The position numbers were made by a program, and so were the translations under genes. From assembly GCF_963677565.1 (NCBI RefSeq), contig NZ_OY781982.1:496001-560000 (forward strand): a stretch of DNA of 64,000 nucleotides, given 5' to 3'. The notes under the pieces are model-generated. The model searched no databases. It worked only from the letters and a program-made list of their open reading frames with translations, and was not told where the DNA came from. Positions 62,522-64,000 of this stretch are shown here, piece by piece. Every line of letters begins with the position of its first letter. The stretch's first letter is position 1. The stretch comes from an uncultured Draconibacterium sp. Lineage in GTDB: Bacteria; Bacteroidota; Bacteroidia; Bacteroidales; Prolixibacteraceae.

Positions 62522-63418
62522 ATGAATAACCGTAAATCGATGAAAAAAGCATTTTATTGGCTTATTGCAATTGTGATCACTCTTGTAGCAGTTATATACC
62601 AAAGAAAGACAGGCCCCACATATGACAAAAAACTATCGGTAGAAATTAACAATGTCTATTATGATATTGAATTAGTGCGCAGTATTGAAATAGGAAGCAA
62701 CACTGAAATAAAACTGGCAATTGATGACCGGAATATTAAGGCGCGTCTGTACTACAAACATTACCTGTCGGACGATAAGTACACCAGTGTTGACTTTGAG
62801 TACAAAGAAAAGCCGGTTGATTCTTACCTTATGAATAAGGTTTTTAACATTACAGAAGAGAAAGGGTGGTTTGCTCCGGTTCCTGAACAACCGGCTGCAG
62901 GTAAAATTCAGTACTATTTCGAGATCACGGACTCAGAAGGAACAAGCTCATATTTCAAAACAACCCCGATAGTAATTCGATTTAAAGGAGCCGTACCGTC
63001 ATCTGTTTTGGTACCACATATCTTTTTTATGTTTTTTGCTATGTTGCTGGGTAATCTGGCCGGAATAATGGCCGTTTTTAAACACCAGCGTTATAAATTT
63101 TACACCACCGTTACACTGATAACTTTACTGATTGGAGGCATGATTTTGGGACCAATAGTTCAACTTCATGCTTTTGGAGAAGCCTGGGCCGGTGTACCGT
63201 TTGCCTGGGATTTAACTGACAATAAAACCCTGGTTGCATTCATTTTCTGGATACTGGCATTTATTATGAACCGCAAAAAAGAACGCCCTGTGTATACTAT
63301 AGTGGCCTCAATAGTTATGTTGATCATTTATTCGATACCCCATAGCATGTATGGTTCACAACTCGATCCTGAAACCGGTGAAATTATACAAGGATGGATT
63401 CAACTGTTTATTATTTAA
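62522..63418 (+). CDS. Membrane protein of unknown function
   Basis: 298 residues that I cannot assign to a family. One membrane helix at about 10-27, an extracytoplasmic domain of about 130 residues with strands (SVEINNVYYDIELVRS, KLAIDDRNIKARLYY, KIQYYFEITDSEG), then four helices at about 163-185, 193-213, 233-247 and 255-275. The outer domain resembles a sandwich fold seen in periplasmic binding parts. It precedes a GH92 mannosidase gene by 68 bp, but a promoter in that gap suggests separate transcription. Confidence 0.6.
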   Translation: MNNRKSMKKAFYWLIAIVITLVAVIYQRKTGPTYDKKLSVEINNVYYDIELVRSIEIGSNTEIKLAIDDRNIKARLYYKHYLSDDKYTSVDFEYKEKPVDSYLMNKVFNITEEKGWFAPVPEQPAAGKIQYYFEITDSEGTSSYFKTTPIVIRFKGAVPSSVLVPHIFFMFFAMLLGNLAGIMAVFKHQRYKFYTTVTLITLLIGGMILGPIVQLHAFGEAWAGVPFAWDLTDNKTLVAFIFWILAFIMNRKKERPVYTIVASIVMLIIYSIPHSMYGSQLDPETGEIIQGWIQLFII

Positions 63419-63424
63419 GCAAAA

Positions 63425-63459
63425 TTTGCGAATAGGTTTTTCGGAAAATTTTAATTTTG
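63425..63459 (+). promoter_or_regulatory. Probable promoter of the GH92 gene
   Basis: TTTG (63425-63428) and TAATTTTG (63452-63459) match the Bacteroidota -33 and -7 boxes with a 23 bp spacer, slightly longer than usual. The expected start lies about 20 bp before the ATG at 63487. Confidence 0.5.
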
Positions 63460-63486
63460 GCATTCCTAAAACAAAATCTAACTAAA

Positions 63487-64000
63487 ATGAAGAACTGGTA
63501 TCTGCTTGTACTTGTACTCTTATTTTCCTGCTCTCAACAACCGCAAAAGAATTATATTAATTACGTTGATCCATTAATTGGAACCCGTCCCTGGTCGCAC
63601 GCTACAACAGTGTCAGAGGAAGGCAATCATGAACAAAACGGACAAACCATCCCGGCAGTTACTTCGCCATTTGGAATGACACAATGGACTCCACAAATAA
63701 TAGCACACGAAAATAAATGCTGGGCTCCGTATTATAATGGATCAATTACTGTTCAGGGATTTAGAGGAAGTCACTGGCTAAGTGGGTCATGTACTCAGGA
63801 CTATGGTTCTGTAACGGTATTTCCTACACAAATAAAAAAAGGTTTTATTTTTGGACCACGCCAGCGACAAACCATGTGCCTTATGCAAACCGAAAAAGCC
63901 TCACCGGCTTATATGTCGTTTCTTTTTTCTGAAAAAAGCATCCTTACAGAGATAACCGGAACAAAACGTTGTGGATTTTTCCGTTTCTCGTGGCTAGATG
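63487..64000 (+). CDS. GH92-family alpha-mannosidase lipoprotein (5' part only)
   Basis: The frame is open for 171 codons and runs off the window, so the gene is partial. It starts MKNWYLLVLVLLFSCS, a lipoprotein signal with lipobox FSC (Cys15). The mature start INYVDPLIGTRPW and AVTSPFGMTQWTPQ is the N-terminal signature of GH92, exo-acting calcium-dependent alpha-mannosidases that trim N-glycans and related mannans. FRGSHWLSGSCTQDYG follows, again family-like. Full GH92 enzymes have about 750 residues, so most of the gene, including the catalytic acids, lies beyond the window. Confidence 0.8.
   Translation, partial: MKNWYLLVLVLLFSCSQQPQKNYINYVDPLIGTRPWSHATTVSEEGNHEQNGQTIPAVTSPFGMTQWTPQIIAHENKCWAPYYNGSITVQGFRGSHWLSGSCTQDYGSVTVFPTQIKKGFIFGPRQRQTMCLMQTEKASPAYMSFLFSEKSILTEITGTKRCGFFRFSWLD

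Overview
The window looks like chromosomal DNA of a free-living Bacteroidota, most likely of the Marinilabiliales/Prolixibacteraceae type (inference from gene content). The signs are a SusC/SusD pair, a GH92 and a GH29 glycosidase, Bacteroidota-type promoter motifs (TAnnTTTG), few purine-rich ribosome-binding sites, LytTR/His-kinase regulation, and the short arginine decarboxylase with carboxynorspermidine enzymes. I saw no rRNA, tRNA, CRISPR array, transposase or phage gene.

Layout. (1) 0-5.4 kb: guanine deaminase, a ThuA-like secreted protein and an ABC permease/ATPase pair. (2) 5.4-22.7 kb: a long run of minus-strand genes that mixes a glycosyltransferase, five PQQ-type and one NHL-type beta-propeller proteins, a NuoE-NuoF fusion, a GltD-like flavoprotein that has lost its NAD(P) domain, a NapH-like membrane ferredoxin, a NapG-like ferredoxin, a tiny Cys-containing exported protein and a LytS/LytR-type two-component system. 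It reads as an uncharacterised redox module linking NADH to the cell envelope. (3) 23-28.8 kb: typA/bipA, an ECF sigma factor operon with a DUF4252-like protein, another lipoprotein propeller and a secreted endonuclease/phosphatase.

(4) 28.8-39.3 kb: the most interesting block. A compact minus-strand operon encodes a KamA-type radical SAM aminomutase, both subunits of a 3-oxoacid CoA-transferase, a class III (beta-transaminase-like) aminotransferase, a PcaF-like thiolase, an aminoadipate-semialdehyde-type dehydrogenase and a saccharopine dehydrogenase. A second saccharopine dehydrogenase is divergent from it. Together they spell a lysine breakdown route I do not know to be described: lysine to saccharopine to 2-aminoadipate, a 2,3-amino shift to 3-aminoadipate, transamination to 3-oxoadipate, CoA transfer and thiolysis to succinyl-CoA plus acetyl-CoA. 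The aminomutase lacks both aspartates that hold the lysine side chain in classical lysine 2,3-aminomutase, which fits a different substrate.

(5) 39.3-46.4 kb: cupin lipoprotein, sialate O-acetylesterase, AI-2E family permease, AhpD-like protein, PepD dipeptidase and nitroreductase. (6) 46.5-51.7 kb: a polyamine block (arginine decarboxylase, agmatinase, carboxynorspermidine synthase and decarboxylase). (7) 51.7-64 kb: alpha-L-fucosidase, then a roughly 520-nt non-coding gene with its own promoter, many hairpins and a terminator, then kdsA, a Dabb protein, an SpmA/SpmB-like membrane protein, SusD/SusC, an unknown membrane protein and the 5' part of a GH92 mannosidase cut by the window end.
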